DNA of 64,000 nucleotides from Solirubrobacter sp963837485 (GCA_963837485.1 CAWINP010000002.1:186001-250000), one strand, 5' to 3'. Counted from the first letter of the stretch, positions 1 to 8,304 are shown. Numbers and translations: made by a program. Notes: a model not told the origin generated them from the sequence alone.

Positions 1-2
1 TG

Positions 3-389
3 GTGGCGCACCCGGTCTCGCGCCAGGCGGCCGCCTACGACGGCGTCGAGACGCCGCTGCAGGCGAAGTTCTCGATCCCGTACACGACCGCCTACACGCT
101 CCTGCACGGACCGCCGGACGTCGACGCATTCTCGGCGCTCGACGCGCGCGCCCAGGCGCTCGCGGAGCGGATCTCCGTACGTATCGACGCGGACCTGCGC
201 GAATCGGAGTTCCTCCTGCTCGCCGGCCGCGATCTGCTCGCCCACACGACGGCCGCGCGGGGGTCGCCGGAGCGCCCGCTCGATGCCGAGGCGCTCGCTG
301 CGAAGGTGCGCAGCCTGGCGCCGGCGCTGGACGGCGCGCTCGATGACGAGCGCCGTCCCGCGGCCGAGCTGCTCGCTCGCCGGCCGTGA
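3..389 (+). CDS. MmgE/PrpD family protein, C-terminal fragment
   Basis: This is the last 128 residues of a protein whose 5' part lies outside the window; the GTG at base 3 is simply the first in-frame start available. The segment around residues 19-34 (LQAKFSIPYTTAYTLLHG) is the conserved C-terminal signature of the MmgE/PrpD family (2-methylcitrate dehydratase, cis-aconitate decarboxylase and relatives). Further family-like spacing follows, ending in a Lys-rich 'AAKVRSLA' helix. The substrate cannot be told from the tail alone. It is followed after 52 bases by the SpoIIE-type phosphatase gene on the same strand, with no obvious functional link. Confidence 0.8.
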   Translation: MAHPVSRQAAAYDGVETPLQAKFSIPYTTAYTLLHGPPDVDAFSALDARAQALAERISVRIDADLRESEFLLLAGRDLLAHTTAARGSPERPLDAEALAAKVRSLAPALDGALDDERRPAAELLARRP

Positions 390-441
390 AGCGGACCCAA
401 CCGGTTTCGTCCGCCCTCGGACATGACTACGATCGCGTCCG

Positions 442-2346
442 ATGATCGTCGGAGACGCGGACGCCCTGCGCTCGCTCGCCATCGCGGCGCGCGCGGTGAC
501 CGCGGCGGCGACCGTCGACGGCGTGCTCGACATCGTGGCCGACGCGGCGCGCTCGGTGATCGGCACCAGCTACGGCGCGGCCCGCCGCGGCGACGACGAG
601 CCGCCGCCCGGACCGCGGCTGGCGGCGCCGCTGCTGGCCCGCGACGGCTCGAGCCTGGGGCTGATCGAGCTCTCGGACAAGCTCGACGGGAACGGGTTCA
701 CCGGCGCCGACGAGGCGATCCTCGTCCAGCTCGCGCAGATGGCGGCGAACGCGATCGAGACGCTCGAGCTGCTCGCTCGCGAGCACGCCCTGCGCGTCGA
801 GGCGGAGGAGACCGGCCGCCGCCTGCTGCACGAGAAGCAGCGCGCGGAGGCGCTCCAGCGCGTCGGCGCGGCACTGACCGCGCGCCTGCAGCTGCGCGAG
901 ATCGTGCAGCTCGCGACCGACGCGGCGCGCGAGCTGACGCCGGCCGAGTACGGCGCGTTCTCGTACTTCGACGGCGAGTACTTCTCGCCGGCGGGCGTGG
1001 AGCCGTTCCCGCTGCCGGCGGAGCCGCTCGACGGCATCGTCCGGCTCGACGACGGCGAAGCGCCGCTGCGCAGCTACCTCGCGGTCCCGGTCGCGGCCTC
1101 GACCGGCCAGGTGCTCGGCGGGCTGTTCTTCGGCCACCCCGAGGCCGGGATGTTCTCCGAGGAGGACGAGCGGATGGTCGCCGGGATCGCGGCGCAGGCG
1201 GCGATCGCGATCGAGAACGCGCGCCTGTACCAGGAGCGCACGCGCACCGCGCTGACGCTCCAGCGCGCGCTGCTGCCGCCCAGCCTGCCCGAGCCGGAGG
1301 GCCTGCTGTTCGCCGCCGGTTATCGCGCGGCCGGGGAGGGGAACGAGGTCGGCGGTGACTTCTACGACGTCTTCGAGCAGTCCGACGGCAGCTTCGCCGT
1401 CGTCGTCGGCGACGTCTGCGGCAAGGGACCGCAGGCCGCGGCGGTGACCGCGCTCGCCCGCTACACGCTGCGCGCCCACGCCGCCGCCGCGCTCAGCCCG
1501 AGCTTCCTGCTGATGCGCCTCAACGAGGCGCTGCTGCGCCAGCGCGCGCCGGGCTTCGTCACCGTCGCCCTCGCCCGCGTCGAGATGACTCCCGGCGGGG
1601 CGCGGATGGAGGTGACCGCCGCCGGCCATCCCGCGCCGATCCTCGCGCGCGACGGACATGCCGCCCCGGTGGGCGTCATCGGCACGCCGCTCGGCCTGGT
1701 GGGCGACCCGGAGCTGCCCCAGAGCGCGATCGACCTCGTGCCGGGCGACGTCGTCGCGTTCTACACCGACGGCGTGACCGAGTCGGCAGCGCCGCGCGTG
1801 CTGCTCGACGAATCCGACCTCGCGGGGCTGATCGCCGAGCGCGCGCCGTCCGGCCCGGCCGCGGTCGTCGAGCGGCTCGAGCACGCCGCGGTCGGGCTCG
1901 CCGAGGGCGCGCCGCGCGACGACATCGCGGCGCTGGCGCTGATGCTGCCGCGCTCGGGCCCGGTCGTCGTGCGCGAGTTCCCGGCCACCCCCCAGGCCGC
2001 GCGCGACGTCGCCGACCTGCTGGCGCCGCTGTCCGGCGACCTGAGCCCCGAGGTCGCCGCCGACCTGCGGCTGCTGGCCACCGAGCTGGTGGCCAACGCG
2101 GTCCGCCACACCGGCGTGGCCGACGGGACGCTGCGGCTGCGCGTGCGGCTGACCGGCGACGTGATCCACCTCAGCGTCGCCGACGACGGGCCGGGCTTCG
2201 AGGTCCCGGAGCGCCCGGTGACGGCGCCGGAGGGGCCGGGCGGCTGGGGCCTGTACCTGGTCGACCAGTGCGCCGCCCGCTGGGGGAACGACCGCGGCGA
2301 CCGCCACCAGGTGTGGTTCGAGCTGGAGCGCCGGGATGCCGCCTGA
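442..2346 (+). CDS. GAF-GAF-SpoIIE phosphatase with C-terminal anti-sigma-type kinase domain
   Basis: A 634-residue cytosolic multidomain regulator. Two GAF sensor domains occupy roughly residues 8-115 and 133-265. A PP2C-type SpoIIE phosphatase follows at about 275-500, with the metal-binding motifs GGDFYD and VGDVCGKG. The last domain, at about 515-630, is a HATPase_c of the RsbW type, with N-box ELVANAVRHT and G-boxes DDGPGF and GGWGLYL. Such proteins both phosphorylate (kinase domain) and dephosphorylate (phosphatase domain) a STAS-domain anti-anti-sigma factor, controlling a sigma factor or another target. The next gene encodes a STAS protein and overlaps this one by 11 bases, so the two are almost certainly translated together and act as a pair. 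The ATG at 442 gives a complete first GAF domain. No sigma factor is adjacent. Confidence 0.93.
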   Translation: MIVGDADALRSLAIAARAVTAAATVDGVLDIVADAARSVIGTSYGAARRGDDEPPPGPRLAAPLLARDGSSLGLIELSDKLDGNGFTGADEAILVQLAQMAANAIETLELLAREHALRVEAEETGRRLLHEKQRAEALQRVGAALTARLQLREIVQLATDAARELTPAEYGAFSYFDGEYFSPAGVEPFPLPAEPLDGIVRLDDGEAPLRSYLAVPVAASTGQVLGGLFFGHPEAGMFSEEDERMVAGIAAQAAIAIENARLYQERTRTALTLQRALLPPSLPEPEGLLFAAGYRAAGEGNEVGGDFYDVFEQSDGSFAVVVGDVCGKGPQAAAVTALARYTLRAHAAAALSPSFLLMRLNEALLRQRAPGFVTVALARVEMTPGGARMEVTAAGHPAPILARDGHAAPVGVIGTPLGLVGDPELPQSAIDLVPGDVVAFYTDGVTESAAPRVLLDESDLAGLIAERAPSGPAAVVERLEHAAVGLAEGAPRDDIAALALMLPRSGPVVVREFPATPQAARDVADLLAPLSGDLSPEVAADLRLLATELVANAVRHTGVADGTLRLRVRLTGDVIHLSVADDGPGFEVPERPVTAPEGPGGWGLYLVDQCAARWGNDRGDRHQVWFELERRDAA

Positions 2347-2698
2347 GCCCGCGACGATGAGCGTCCAGGCGGACGCCCTCGACGAGCGGACGACGGTCGT
2401 GGCGATCGCCGGCGAGGTGACGTTCTCCAACGTCAACGGCCTCGGCCGCGAGCTGGCCGCCGTGCTCAAGGCGGGCGCCCGCAACCTGGTGATCGACCTG
2501 CGCGAGGTCGCGTTCATCGACTCCTCGGGCCTGTCGGCGCTGCTGACCGCGAGCGCGACGGCGCGCGAGCGCGGCGGCGCGGTCGCGCTCGTGCACGGCG
2601 CCAAGCCGCCGTCGATCTTCCGCTTCCGCGGCGTCGAGCGGCTGCTCTCGCTGTACGAGAGCCGCGACGCCGCGCTGGCTGACATCCGGTCCAGCTGA
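2336..2698 (+). CDS. STAS-domain anti-sigma factor antagonist
   Basis: A 120-residue single-domain STAS protein of the SpoIIAA/RsbV type. The core contains VIDLREVAFIDSSGLSALL near residues 54-72. The Ser pair after Asp-62 is the usual site phosphorylated by a partner HATPase kinase. The gene starts inside the 3' end of the GAF-SpoIIE-kinase gene (11-base overlap), which argues for translational coupling and a direct partner relation: the upstream protein can phosphorylate this one through its HATPase domain and reverse it through its PP2C domain. An alternative ATG seven codons downstream (MSVQADAL) would also leave the whole STAS fold. The target released by this switch is not encoded nearby. 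Confidence 0.92.
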   Translation: MPPEPATMSVQADALDERTTVVAIAGEVTFSNVNGLGRELAAVLKAGARNLVIDLREVAFIDSSGLSALLTASATARERGGAVALVHGAKPPSIFRFRGVERLLSLYESRDAALADIRSS

Positions 2699-2761
2699 GC
2701 GGGGCGGATCCTGGCCTTCCGGCCGTGCGGCTCTCGCCGCCGCCGCGTCAGCCTTGATGCC

Positions 2762-4009
2762 GTGGAGATCGGGCTGGTACTGCCGGGCGGAGGCGCCCGC
2801 GGGGCGTACGAGGTCGGCGCGCTGTCGGTGCTGCTGCCGGCCCTGGAGGCGCGCGGGGAACGCGTGAGCATCGTCTGCGGGACCAGCGTGGGCGGCATCA
2901 ACGCCGCGTTCGCGGGCGCGCTCGCGGAGCGGCCGGCCGCCGAGCAGGCGACGCTGATGCTCGAGCGCTGGCGGTCGGTGCGCAAGGGCGACGTGATCTC
3001 GCCGGTCGTGGGGCTCGGCACCGGCCTCGGGCTGCTGCGGCTGGCCGGCGAGGTGCTCGAGCTGCCCGGGCTGCGCGCCGCGTCGCTGCTCGACCCGTCG
3101 CCGCTGGAGCGCAATCTCGAGCACTGGATCGACTGGGACCGGCTGCACGGCAACGTGCGCTCGGGACGGCTGCGCGCGGTCTGCGTGGTCGCGACGTCGC
3201 TCGAGCGCGGCGTCCCGGTCGGCTTCGTGGAGTCCGAGCACGCGGTGCCGCGCTCGGACGCCTCGATCGAGTACGTGGCGACGCGGCTGGCGAGCGAGCA
3301 CGTGCGCGCGTCGGCGGCGATCCCGATGCTGTTCCCGCCCGTGCACGTCGCCGACCCGGCGCCCGGGCACTACGTCGACGGGGCGACGCGGCTGAACGCG
3401 CCGGTCTCGCCGGCGATCTCGCTCGGCGCCGAGCGCGTGATCGTGGTCGGCTACGAGCCGTGGGAGGCACGCGCGCCGCGAGCCCGCGACGACGCCCCGC
3501 GGCTCGCCGACGTGGCCGCGAACATGCTCGACGGCCTGCTGCTCGACCAGGTCGGCCACGACGTGCGGCGGATGATGGCGATCAACGCGTTCTTCGCCGA
3601 GAGCCCGCACACCGGCTCCTCGCCGGCCGCGCGCGCGTACCGCTCGGCCCGCGGGCGCCCGCCGTACCGGCGCATCTCCTACGCGCTGGTGGCGCCGCCG
3701 GAGCGGGGCGAGATCGGCGCGCTGGCCGAGGAGGTGTTCCGCGAGCGTTACGGCGGGCTGCGCGGGCTGCGGTCGCCGGACTTCCTCGTGCTCGCGCGGC
3801 TGCTCGGCGGCGGACGCGCGCGGTCCCGCGGCGAGCTGCTCTCGTTCATGCTCTTCGACGAGGTCTTCATCGAGCGGCTGCTGGAGCTGGGCCGCCGCGA
3901 CGCGTTGCGCTGGCTGAGCGAGCATCCCGGGTTCTGGACGTCCGAGACGGCGGGCGAGCCGCTGGAGGCGATCGCGCTCGACGAGTTCCGCGCGCTGCGG
4001 CGGCGCTAG
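2762..4009 (+). CDS. Patatin-like phospholipase family protein
   Basis: A 415-residue patatin-fold serine hydrolase. The oxyanion glycine loop LPGGGARGAYEVGAL is at residues 7-21. The nucleophile elbow G-T-S42-V-G-G follows, and the catalytic Asp is in YVDGATRLNAP (Asp-206), completing the Ser-Asp dyad with standard spacing. Proteins of this family hydrolyse acyl esters of phospholipids or related lipids; the real substrate here is unknown. There is no signal peptide, so it is likely cytosolic or peripheral to the membrane. The GTG start puts the glycine loop at the normal distance from the N-terminus. It converges on the next gene, and the two 3' ends overlap by four bases. Confidence 0.9.
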   Translation: MEIGLVLPGGGARGAYEVGALSVLLPALEARGERVSIVCGTSVGGINAAFAGALAERPAAEQATLMLERWRSVRKGDVISPVVGLGTGLGLLRLAGEVLELPGLRAASLLDPSPLERNLEHWIDWDRLHGNVRSGRLRAVCVVATSLERGVPVGFVESEHAVPRSDASIEYVATRLASEHVRASAAIPMLFPPVHVADPAPGHYVDGATRLNAPVSPAISLGAERVIVVGYEPWEARAPRARDDAPRLADVAANMLDGLLLDQVGHDVRRMMAINAFFAESPHTGSSPAARAYRSARGRPPYRRISYALVAPPERGEIGALAEEVFRERYGGLRGLRSPDFLVLARLLGGGRARSRGELLSFMLFDEVFIERLLELGRRDALRWLSEHPGFWTSETAGEPLEAIALDEFRALRRR

Positions 4010-4905
4010 CCGACCTTGGCGACCTTCCGCCCCGATGGGGCGGCGTGATAGTGCAGGGCGTCGCCCTTGAAGAACAGCTCCCACCCGAGCTCGGTGCCGA
4101 CGACGTAGTCGACGTCGTTGACCGAGCGGCGCGCGCGGCGGGCGGCGGTGCGGGCGACGCGCAGCGGCGCGGCCGGGTCGAGCTTGAAGCCCTTCTGGTT
4201 GACGCCGGCCGGCGTCGTCGCGGAGATCGACGGTCCGTCGGTCGCCAGGTGGACCGTGTGGCGCTTGCCGGCGCGGATCACCTGCGCGTCGATCGAGCCG
4301 GCGGAGATGCGGATGAACACGAGCCGGCCGGCCGGGAGCTTGGCGAGCGCGTCGCGCAGCGGGGCGGCGCGCAGCAGCGAGCCGGACGCGGCCGGGCTCG
4401 GCGACTCCGGCTGCTTCGGCGTGACCGCCTCGATCTTGTCGCGCAGCCCGTCGACGGCATGCCCGCCGGCGCGCACGACGGCGCTCGCGCCGATGCCGAG
4501 GGCCCCGACGATCGCGACCAGGATGATCAGGCGGGCCAGGCTCGGGCCGCCGCGGCGCCGGGGCGGGCGGGCGAAGCTCGGCGCGGGCGGCTTGGGGCGC
4601 GGCGGCTCGGCCGGGCGCGGCTTGGGCTTGGCGAACGGTGCGCTCGCCTCGCCGGCGCTGAACGCGGACGCGGCGGCGGCCTCGGGCGGCGGCGAGGCGT
4701 GCGCGAACGGCGACGCGGCCTCGCCGGCGCTGAACGCGGACGCGGCCGCGGGCGGCGCCGGTGTTGCGGGCGCCGCGGGCGCGGCCAGCGGATCTCCGGG
4801 CGTGACCGTGGCCGGCTCCCGCGCGGGGGTGCGGCCCTGCTGCCAGCCCATGTCCGCCAGCGAGTCCTCGCCCTTCTCGCGGCCGAAAGCGTCGCGTTCT
4901 CCCAT
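4006..4905 (-). CDS. Single-pass membrane protein with Pro/Ala-rich cytosolic repeats
   Basis: A 299-residue protein of no recognised family. Starting from MGERDAFG, residues 1-120 are a low-complexity Ala/Pro-rich region containing a duplicated ASAFSAGEA motif. Then comes a basic stretch (RPPRRRGG) and one hydrophobic segment (LARLIILVAIVGALGIGASAVV). A C-terminal domain of about 140 residues should be extracytoplasmic and ends VAKVG. A longer reading to base 4980 exists, but its extra N-terminal residues look like noise. The topology (Pro-rich tail, basic anchor, one span, extracellular domain) resembles small wall- or division-associated membrane proteins, but no function can be assigned. 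It is divergent from the TetR gene 93 bases away. Confidence 0.75.
   Translation of the reverse strand: MGERDAFGREKGEDSLADMGWQQGRTPAREPATVTPGDPLAAPAAPATPAPPAAASAFSAGEAASPFAHASPPPEAAAASAFSAGEASAPFAKPKPRPAEPPRPKPPAPSFARPPRRRGGPSLARLIILVAIVGALGIGASAVVRAGGHAVDGLRDKIEAVTPKQPESPSPAASGSLLRAAPLRDALAKLPAGRLVFIRISAGSIDAQVIRAGKRHTVHLATDGPSISATTPAGVNQKGFKLDPAAPLRVARTAARRARRSVNDVDYVVGTELGWELFFKGDALHYHAAPSGRKVAKVG
4646..4746. repeat. 29-base perfect direct repeat inside a coding region
   Basis: Two identical 29-base copies lie at 4646-4674 and 4718-4746, 72 bases apart. They are embedded in longer, imperfect 72-base units that begin at GCGAACGG (4631 and 4703). On the minus strand they encode the duplicated ASAFSAGEA segment of the membrane protein. 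The 72-base spacing keeps the reading frame (24 residues), so this looks like an in-frame tandem duplication in the linker. Confidence 0.85.
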
Positions 4906-4997
4906 GCGTGCACATCCTCGGGCCGCGCGCGCGGCGCTGTCAACCGCCGTCCGAGCAGGCTCACGCGGGGGCCATCGCATCCGTAGGGTTAGCGCCG

Positions 4998-5528
4998 ATG
5001 GCCACCAGCGTCACGGAGCTGTCATCGCGGCAGGTCGAGATCGTCACCACCACCCGCGAGCTGCTCGCCCGCGACGGCGTCGAGGCGCTGTCGCTCGGCG
5101 CGGTCGCCAAGGCGCTCGGGATCAAGCCGCCGTCGCTCTACAAGCACTTCGCCGGCCGCGCCGACCTCGAGGCAGCGCTGATCGCGATCGGCCTCGAGGA
5201 GCTCGCCGAGGCGATCGAGGCGGCCGGGACCGACCTGCAGGCGATCGGCGAGGCCTACCGCGCCTTCGCGCTCGCCAACTCGGAGCTCTACCGGCTGATG
5301 ACGAGCGCGCCGCTGCCGCGCGAGAAGCTCCCCGAGGGCCTGGAGGCGCGGATCCTGATGCCGATGCACAAGGTGATCTCGGACCCGCATCTCGCCCGCG
5401 CGGCGTTCGCGTTCGCCCACGGCATGGTCTCGCTGGAGATCGCGCAGCGCTTCCCGCCCTGGTCGAAGCTCGAGAAGTCCTGGGCGCGCGCGCTCGACGC
5501 GTTTGCCGCCGCCCGGCCGCCCGGATGA
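4998..5528 (+). CDS. TetR/AcrR family regulator with WHG-type C-terminal domain
   Basis: A 176-residue repressor-like protein. The N-terminal helix-turn-helix covers residues 10-56 (GVEALSLGAVAKALGIKPPSLYKHF). The C-terminal part, containing NSELYRLMTSAPLP, matches the ligand-binding domain of WHG-type TetR proteins. The ATG at 4998 was chosen because it precedes a normal short TetR N-terminus; a reading from 4908 adds 30 unlikely residues. It is divergent from the membrane-protein gene at 4905 and is followed after 17 bases by a small membrane-protein gene, which is a plausible regulated or co-transcribed partner. No palindromic operator is obvious in the 92-base divergent gap. Confidence 0.88.
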   Translation: MATSVTELSSRQVEIVTTTRELLARDGVEALSLGAVAKALGIKPPSLYKHFAGRADLEAALIAIGLEELAEAIEAAGTDLQAIGEAYRAFALANSELYRLMTSAPLPREKLPEGLEARILMPMHKVISDPHLARAAFAFAHGMVSLEIAQRFPPWSKLEKSWARALDAFAAARPPG

Positions 5529-5545
5529 GCTAACGTCCCGCGCGC

Positions 5546-5710
5546 ATGATCCTGCTTGCCGACAAAGCGCTGACCACGACGCTCGTCTGCATCGCCATCT
5601 GGCTGATCTTCTTCCCCGTGCTCGTGCAGGGCCTGATCGTCTATGCGGTCATCCTGGGGCGCGGTGAGAAGCGCGAGAACGCGGAGGCGCGCCGCCACCG
5701 CGAGTCGTGA
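5546..5710 (+). CDS. Small membrane protein, 54 residues
   Basis: A short reading frame beginning MILLADKALT with one strong hydrophobic span (LVCIAIWLIFFPVLVQGLIVYAVI is the region), followed by a basic and acidic tail, ending RRHRES. The distribution of hydrophobic and charged residues is that of a genuine one- or two-span small membrane protein. It starts 17 bases after the TetR stop, on the same strand. The 3' end overlaps by about 60 bases the 3' end of the next TetR gene on the opposite strand. No recognisable family and no strong ribosome binding site, so the call rests on composition and position. Confidence 0.6.
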   Translation: MILLADKALTTTLVCIAIWLIFFPVLVQGLIVYAVILGRGEKRENAEARRHRES

Positions 5711-6296
5711 CGGCGTCCGCGAGCGCGAGCACGCCGTCGCGGATCCGCTCGGCGGAGTAGCCCAGCGCCCCGCGCTGGTGGGTGTAGAGATCGGCGGCCA
5801 GCGGCGCCAGCAGCGCGTCCGCGAGCCATTCGGCGTCGGCGTCGGGCGCCGCCTCGCGCAACAGCACCGCGGCGTGCAGCCGCCACGCCGCGTAGACGGC
5901 GCTGCGTGAGCGCCCGCCCGCCTCGGCGGCGGCCAGGTAGGGGAACGTCTCCTCCACGTACGCGGCCAGCGCCGACAGGAACGCGAGCAGCCGCTCGCGC
6001 GCCGGCGCGCCGGGGCCGAGCGGCGGCGCGCCGCGCAGGAGCGCGTCCTGCAGCGCCCGCTCGCGCTCGTCCAGCAGCGCGCGCACGAGGCCGGCGCGAT
6101 CCGTGAAGCCGCGGTAGACGGTCCCGACGCCGACGCCGGCCTCGGCCGCGACGTCCTCCATCCGCACCGACTCCGGCCCGCGCGCCGCGAAGAGCGTCTG
6201 AGCGGCGGCGAGCACGCGCGCCCGGTTGCGCGAGCGGTCCACGCGCTCGCGCCGCGGCGCGTCGGCGAGCGGGAGCTCTTGCTTAACGGAATCCAT
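5649..6296 (-). CDS. TetR/AcrR family regulator
   Basis: A 215-residue TetR protein. The helix-turn-helix reads VRMEDVAAEAGVGVGTVYRGF at about residues 44-64. The C-terminal half is the SbtR/TetR_C type usually seen with this HTH (LLAFLSALAAYVEETF). The ATG at 6296 lies inside the first of two identical-plan palindromes (CGGAAT-2-ATTCCG), so the protein very probably represses its own gene and the divergent rhodanese gene 63 bases away. The C-terminal residues after DAVTTRGGG overlap the small membrane-protein gene on the other strand. The inducer is unknown; the neighbouring rhodanese suggests sulfur chemistry, which is inference only. Confidence 0.9.
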   Translation of the reverse strand: MDSVKQELPLADAPRRERVDRSRNRARVLAAAQTLFAARGPESVRMEDVAAEAGVGVGTVYRGFTDRAGLVRALLDERERALQDALLRGAPPLGPGAPARERLLAFLSALAAYVEETFPYLAAAEAGGRSRSAVYAAWRLHAAVLLREAAPDADAEWLADALLAPLAADLYTHQRGALGYSAERIRDGVLALADAVTTRGGGAPPRSRASHRAPG

Positions 6297-6327
6297 TCCG
6301 CTTTACTCTATCCCGGAATCGATTCCG
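6287..6327. promoter_or_regulatory. Twin TetR-type operator between tetR and rhodanese genes
   Basis: Two palindromes with the same half-sites, CGGAATCCATTCCG (6287-6300) and CGGAATCGATTCCG (6314-6327), are spaced 27 bases centre to centre in the divergent intergenic region. The first includes the TetR start codon. Both fit binding by a TetR dimer, and the pair would cover the promoters of both genes. Confidence 0.75.
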
Positions 6328-6359
6328 TTTCATCCCCACGATCCCATGAGGTGCTCCCA

Positions 6360-6692
6360 ATGACCGCCAAGATCTCCCGCGGCGAGCTCGTCGCCGCGCT
6401 CGGCTCCGTGACCGTCGTCGAGGCGCTCGGGCCGATGTACTACGACGCCGAGCATCTCCCCGGCGCGATCAACATCCCGCACACCGAGGTCGACGCGCTC
6501 GCTCCGTCGCTGCTCCTCGACAAGCACGCGGCGATCGTCACCTACTGCTCGAACCCGCAGTGCCAGAACTCCGAGATCGCCGCGCAGCGGCTGATCTCGC
6601 TCGGCTACACGAACGTCCGCAAGTACGCCGAGGGCAAGGACGACTGGCGCGAGGCGGGCCTTCCGCTGGAGGGTGCAGCCGTCGCGGCTTGA
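6360..6692 (+). CDS. Rhodanese-like domain protein
   Basis: A single rhodanese domain of 110 residues. The cysteine loop is YCSNPQCQNS, with Cys-63 in the catalytic position and a second Cys-68, unusual within the active-site loop. Upstream is the conserved DAEHLPGAINIP (CH2A-like) motif. Rhodaneses carry a persulfide for sulfur transfer or detoxification. The double-Cys loop could instead favour disulfide or metal(loid) chemistry, as in arsenate/redox-related members. The ATG at 6360 follows a GAGGTG ribosome binding site. The gene faces the TetR gene across two matched operators, so it is likely the main target of that repressor. Confidence 0.88.
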   Translation: MTAKISRGELVAALGSVTVVEALGPMYYDAEHLPGAINIPHTEVDALAPSLLLDKHAAIVTYCSNPQCQNSEIAAQRLISLGYTNVRKYAEGKDDWREAGLPLEGAAVAA

Positions 6693-6726
6693 GCCGGAGA
6701 CGGGCGCCTGCGAGGCTACGGCGTCC

Positions 6727-8208
6727 GTGCTCCGCGCATTCCTGCTCTCGCTGCTCGTCGCCGCCGCGGCCTCCACCCCGGCGGCGGCGGCGCTTCCAGG
6801 CGCCCGGATCGCGCAGAGCGACGTGCTCCCGGCCGTCGACTACCCGGGCGTCCAGCACCTGAAGTACCGCTACGGGCCGATCCCCATCGAGCCCGGGCAG
6901 AACAGCATCGAGCTCGGGCAGGACCTGCCGCGGCCGCAGGTGCCGGGCATGATCACGCGCTTCTCGCCGAACCTGGTCTACGCCGACGGCAGCGGCGTGC
7001 CGCGGGTGGACGTCATCCATCTCCACCACGGCGTGTGGGTGATCAACGGCTACCCGACGTTCGCGGCCGGCGAGGAGAAGACGATCGCCCAGCTGCCGCA
7101 GGGCTTCGGGCTGCCGTACAAGCCGAGCGACACCTGGCTGCTCAGCTACATGATCCACAACCTGACGCCGAACCCGACGAGCGTCTACCTCACCTACGAC
7201 ATCGACTTCGTCCCCGACGGCGCGGGCCCGGCGCTGACCCCGGTCCAGCCGCTGTGGCTGGACGTCGCCGGCCTGCGCGTGTACCCGGTCTTCGACGCGC
7301 TCAAGGGCTCGCGCGGCCGCTACACGTTCCCCGACGAGGCGGGCCGCGCCCAGCGCGACAAGGTCGGCGCGGCGGCGACGTTCACGGCGCCGCGCGACCT
7401 CACGCTGGTCGCCGCCGCCGGCCACCTGCACCCCGGCGGCCTGTACGACGACCTCAAGGTCACCCGCGGCGGGCGGACCGCGCGCATCTTCCGCTCGGAG
7501 GCGAAGTACTTCGAGCCCGCCGGCGCGGTGTCGTGGGACGTCGCGATGACGGTCACCAAGCCGAACTGGCGGGTCGCGCTCAAGGCCGGGGACACGCTGA
7601 GCATCCACGCGACCTACGACACCCGCAAGGCGTCGTGGTACGAGGCGATGGGGATCAGCGTCGTCTTCTTCGCGCCCGGCGGCGTGCCCGGCGCCGATCC
7701 GTTCGCCGGCGTCGACTGGCACGGCATCCTCACGCACGGCCACCTGCCGGAGAACGAGCACCACGGCGGCGGCGCGTTCGGCTTCCCGGACGCGCGCACG
7801 CTGCCGGCGGGCTCGAGCGCCGGCCAGGTCGTGATCCGCGGCTACGTGTACGGGCGCGGCGACCTCTCCGCGACGAGCGCCAACGGCCGCCCGCCGGTGG
7901 TCAAGGCCGGGCGCTCAATAACGTTCAAGAACCTCGACGCGACGCCGAGCATGCAGGCGCGCAAGTCCGCCTACCACACGATCACCGCCTGCCGCGCGCC
8001 GTGCAACCGCTCGACGGGCATCGCCTACCCGCTCGCCGACGGCAAGGTGACGTTCGACTCGGGCGAGCTCGGCTACGGCCCGCCGATCGGCACCCCGGCC
8101 GCGAACCGCAACACGTGGAAGACGCCGAAGACCCTCAAGCCCGGCACCTACACGTACTTCTGCCGCATCCATCCGTTCATGCGCGGCGCGTTCCGCGTTG
8201 TGCACTAG
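6727..8208 (+). CDS. Secreted SURNod19-like protein with C-terminal cupredoxin-type copper site
   Basis: A 493-residue exported protein. From the GTG at 6727 the N-terminus is a clear signal peptide (LRAFLLSLLVAAAASTPAAAA). The middle region has His-rich motifs (VDVIHLHHGVWV, AAGHLHPGGLYDDL, then MGISVVFFAPG). Their order recalls the SURNod19 family and the copper-monooxygenase fold. The last 110 residues contain YHTITAC and the ligand loop YFCRIHPFM, i.e. Cys-x2-His-x2-Met plus an upstream His, as in type 1 (blue) copper domains. Together this suggests a secreted copper protein with two distinct metal regions. An upstream ATG at 6673 overlaps the rhodanese gene and would spoil the signal peptide. 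Function is unknown. Confidence 0.75.
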   Translation: MLRAFLLSLLVAAAASTPAAAALPGARIAQSDVLPAVDYPGVQHLKYRYGPIPIEPGQNSIELGQDLPRPQVPGMITRFSPNLVYADGSGVPRVDVIHLHHGVWVINGYPTFAAGEEKTIAQLPQGFGLPYKPSDTWLLSYMIHNLTPNPTSVYLTYDIDFVPDGAGPALTPVQPLWLDVAGLRVYPVFDALKGSRGRYTFPDEAGRAQRDKVGAAATFTAPRDLTLVAAAGHLHPGGLYDDLKVTRGGRTARIFRSEAKYFEPAGAVSWDVAMTVTKPNWRVALKAGDTLSIHATYDTRKASWYEAMGISVVFFAPGGVPGADPFAGVDWHGILTHGHLPENEHHGGGAFGFPDARTLPAGSSAGQVVIRGYVYGRGDLSATSANGRPPVVKAGRSITFKNLDATPSMQARKSAYHTITACRAPCNRSTGIAYPLADGKVTFDSGELGYGPPIGTPAANRNTWKTPKTLKPGTYTYFCRIHPFMRGAFRVVH

Positions 8209-8223
8209 GAAAGGATCCGCTCT

Positions 8224-8256
8224 AAGCTTTCCTAAGCGCTGCCCTAGGGAAAGCTT
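8224..8256 (+). terminator. Inverted repeat downstream of the copper-protein gene
   Basis: AAGCTTTCCTA (8224-8234) and TAGGGAAAGCTT (8245-8256) can pair over about nine to eleven bases just after the stop codon of the secreted copper protein. The U-tract is poor, so it may be a weak terminator or only a 3'-end stabilising hairpin. Confidence 0.45.
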
Positions 8257-8304
8257 GCTCACAGTCTCGACACGAAGTTGTGCGTCGCCTGGGTCTCGAA
8301 ACGA

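Noticed and set aside
427..3153. Very long frame on the minus strand opposite the SpoIIE gene
   Set aside because: Arg/Ala/His-rich low-complexity translation without motifs; the plus-strand frames encode recognised domains.
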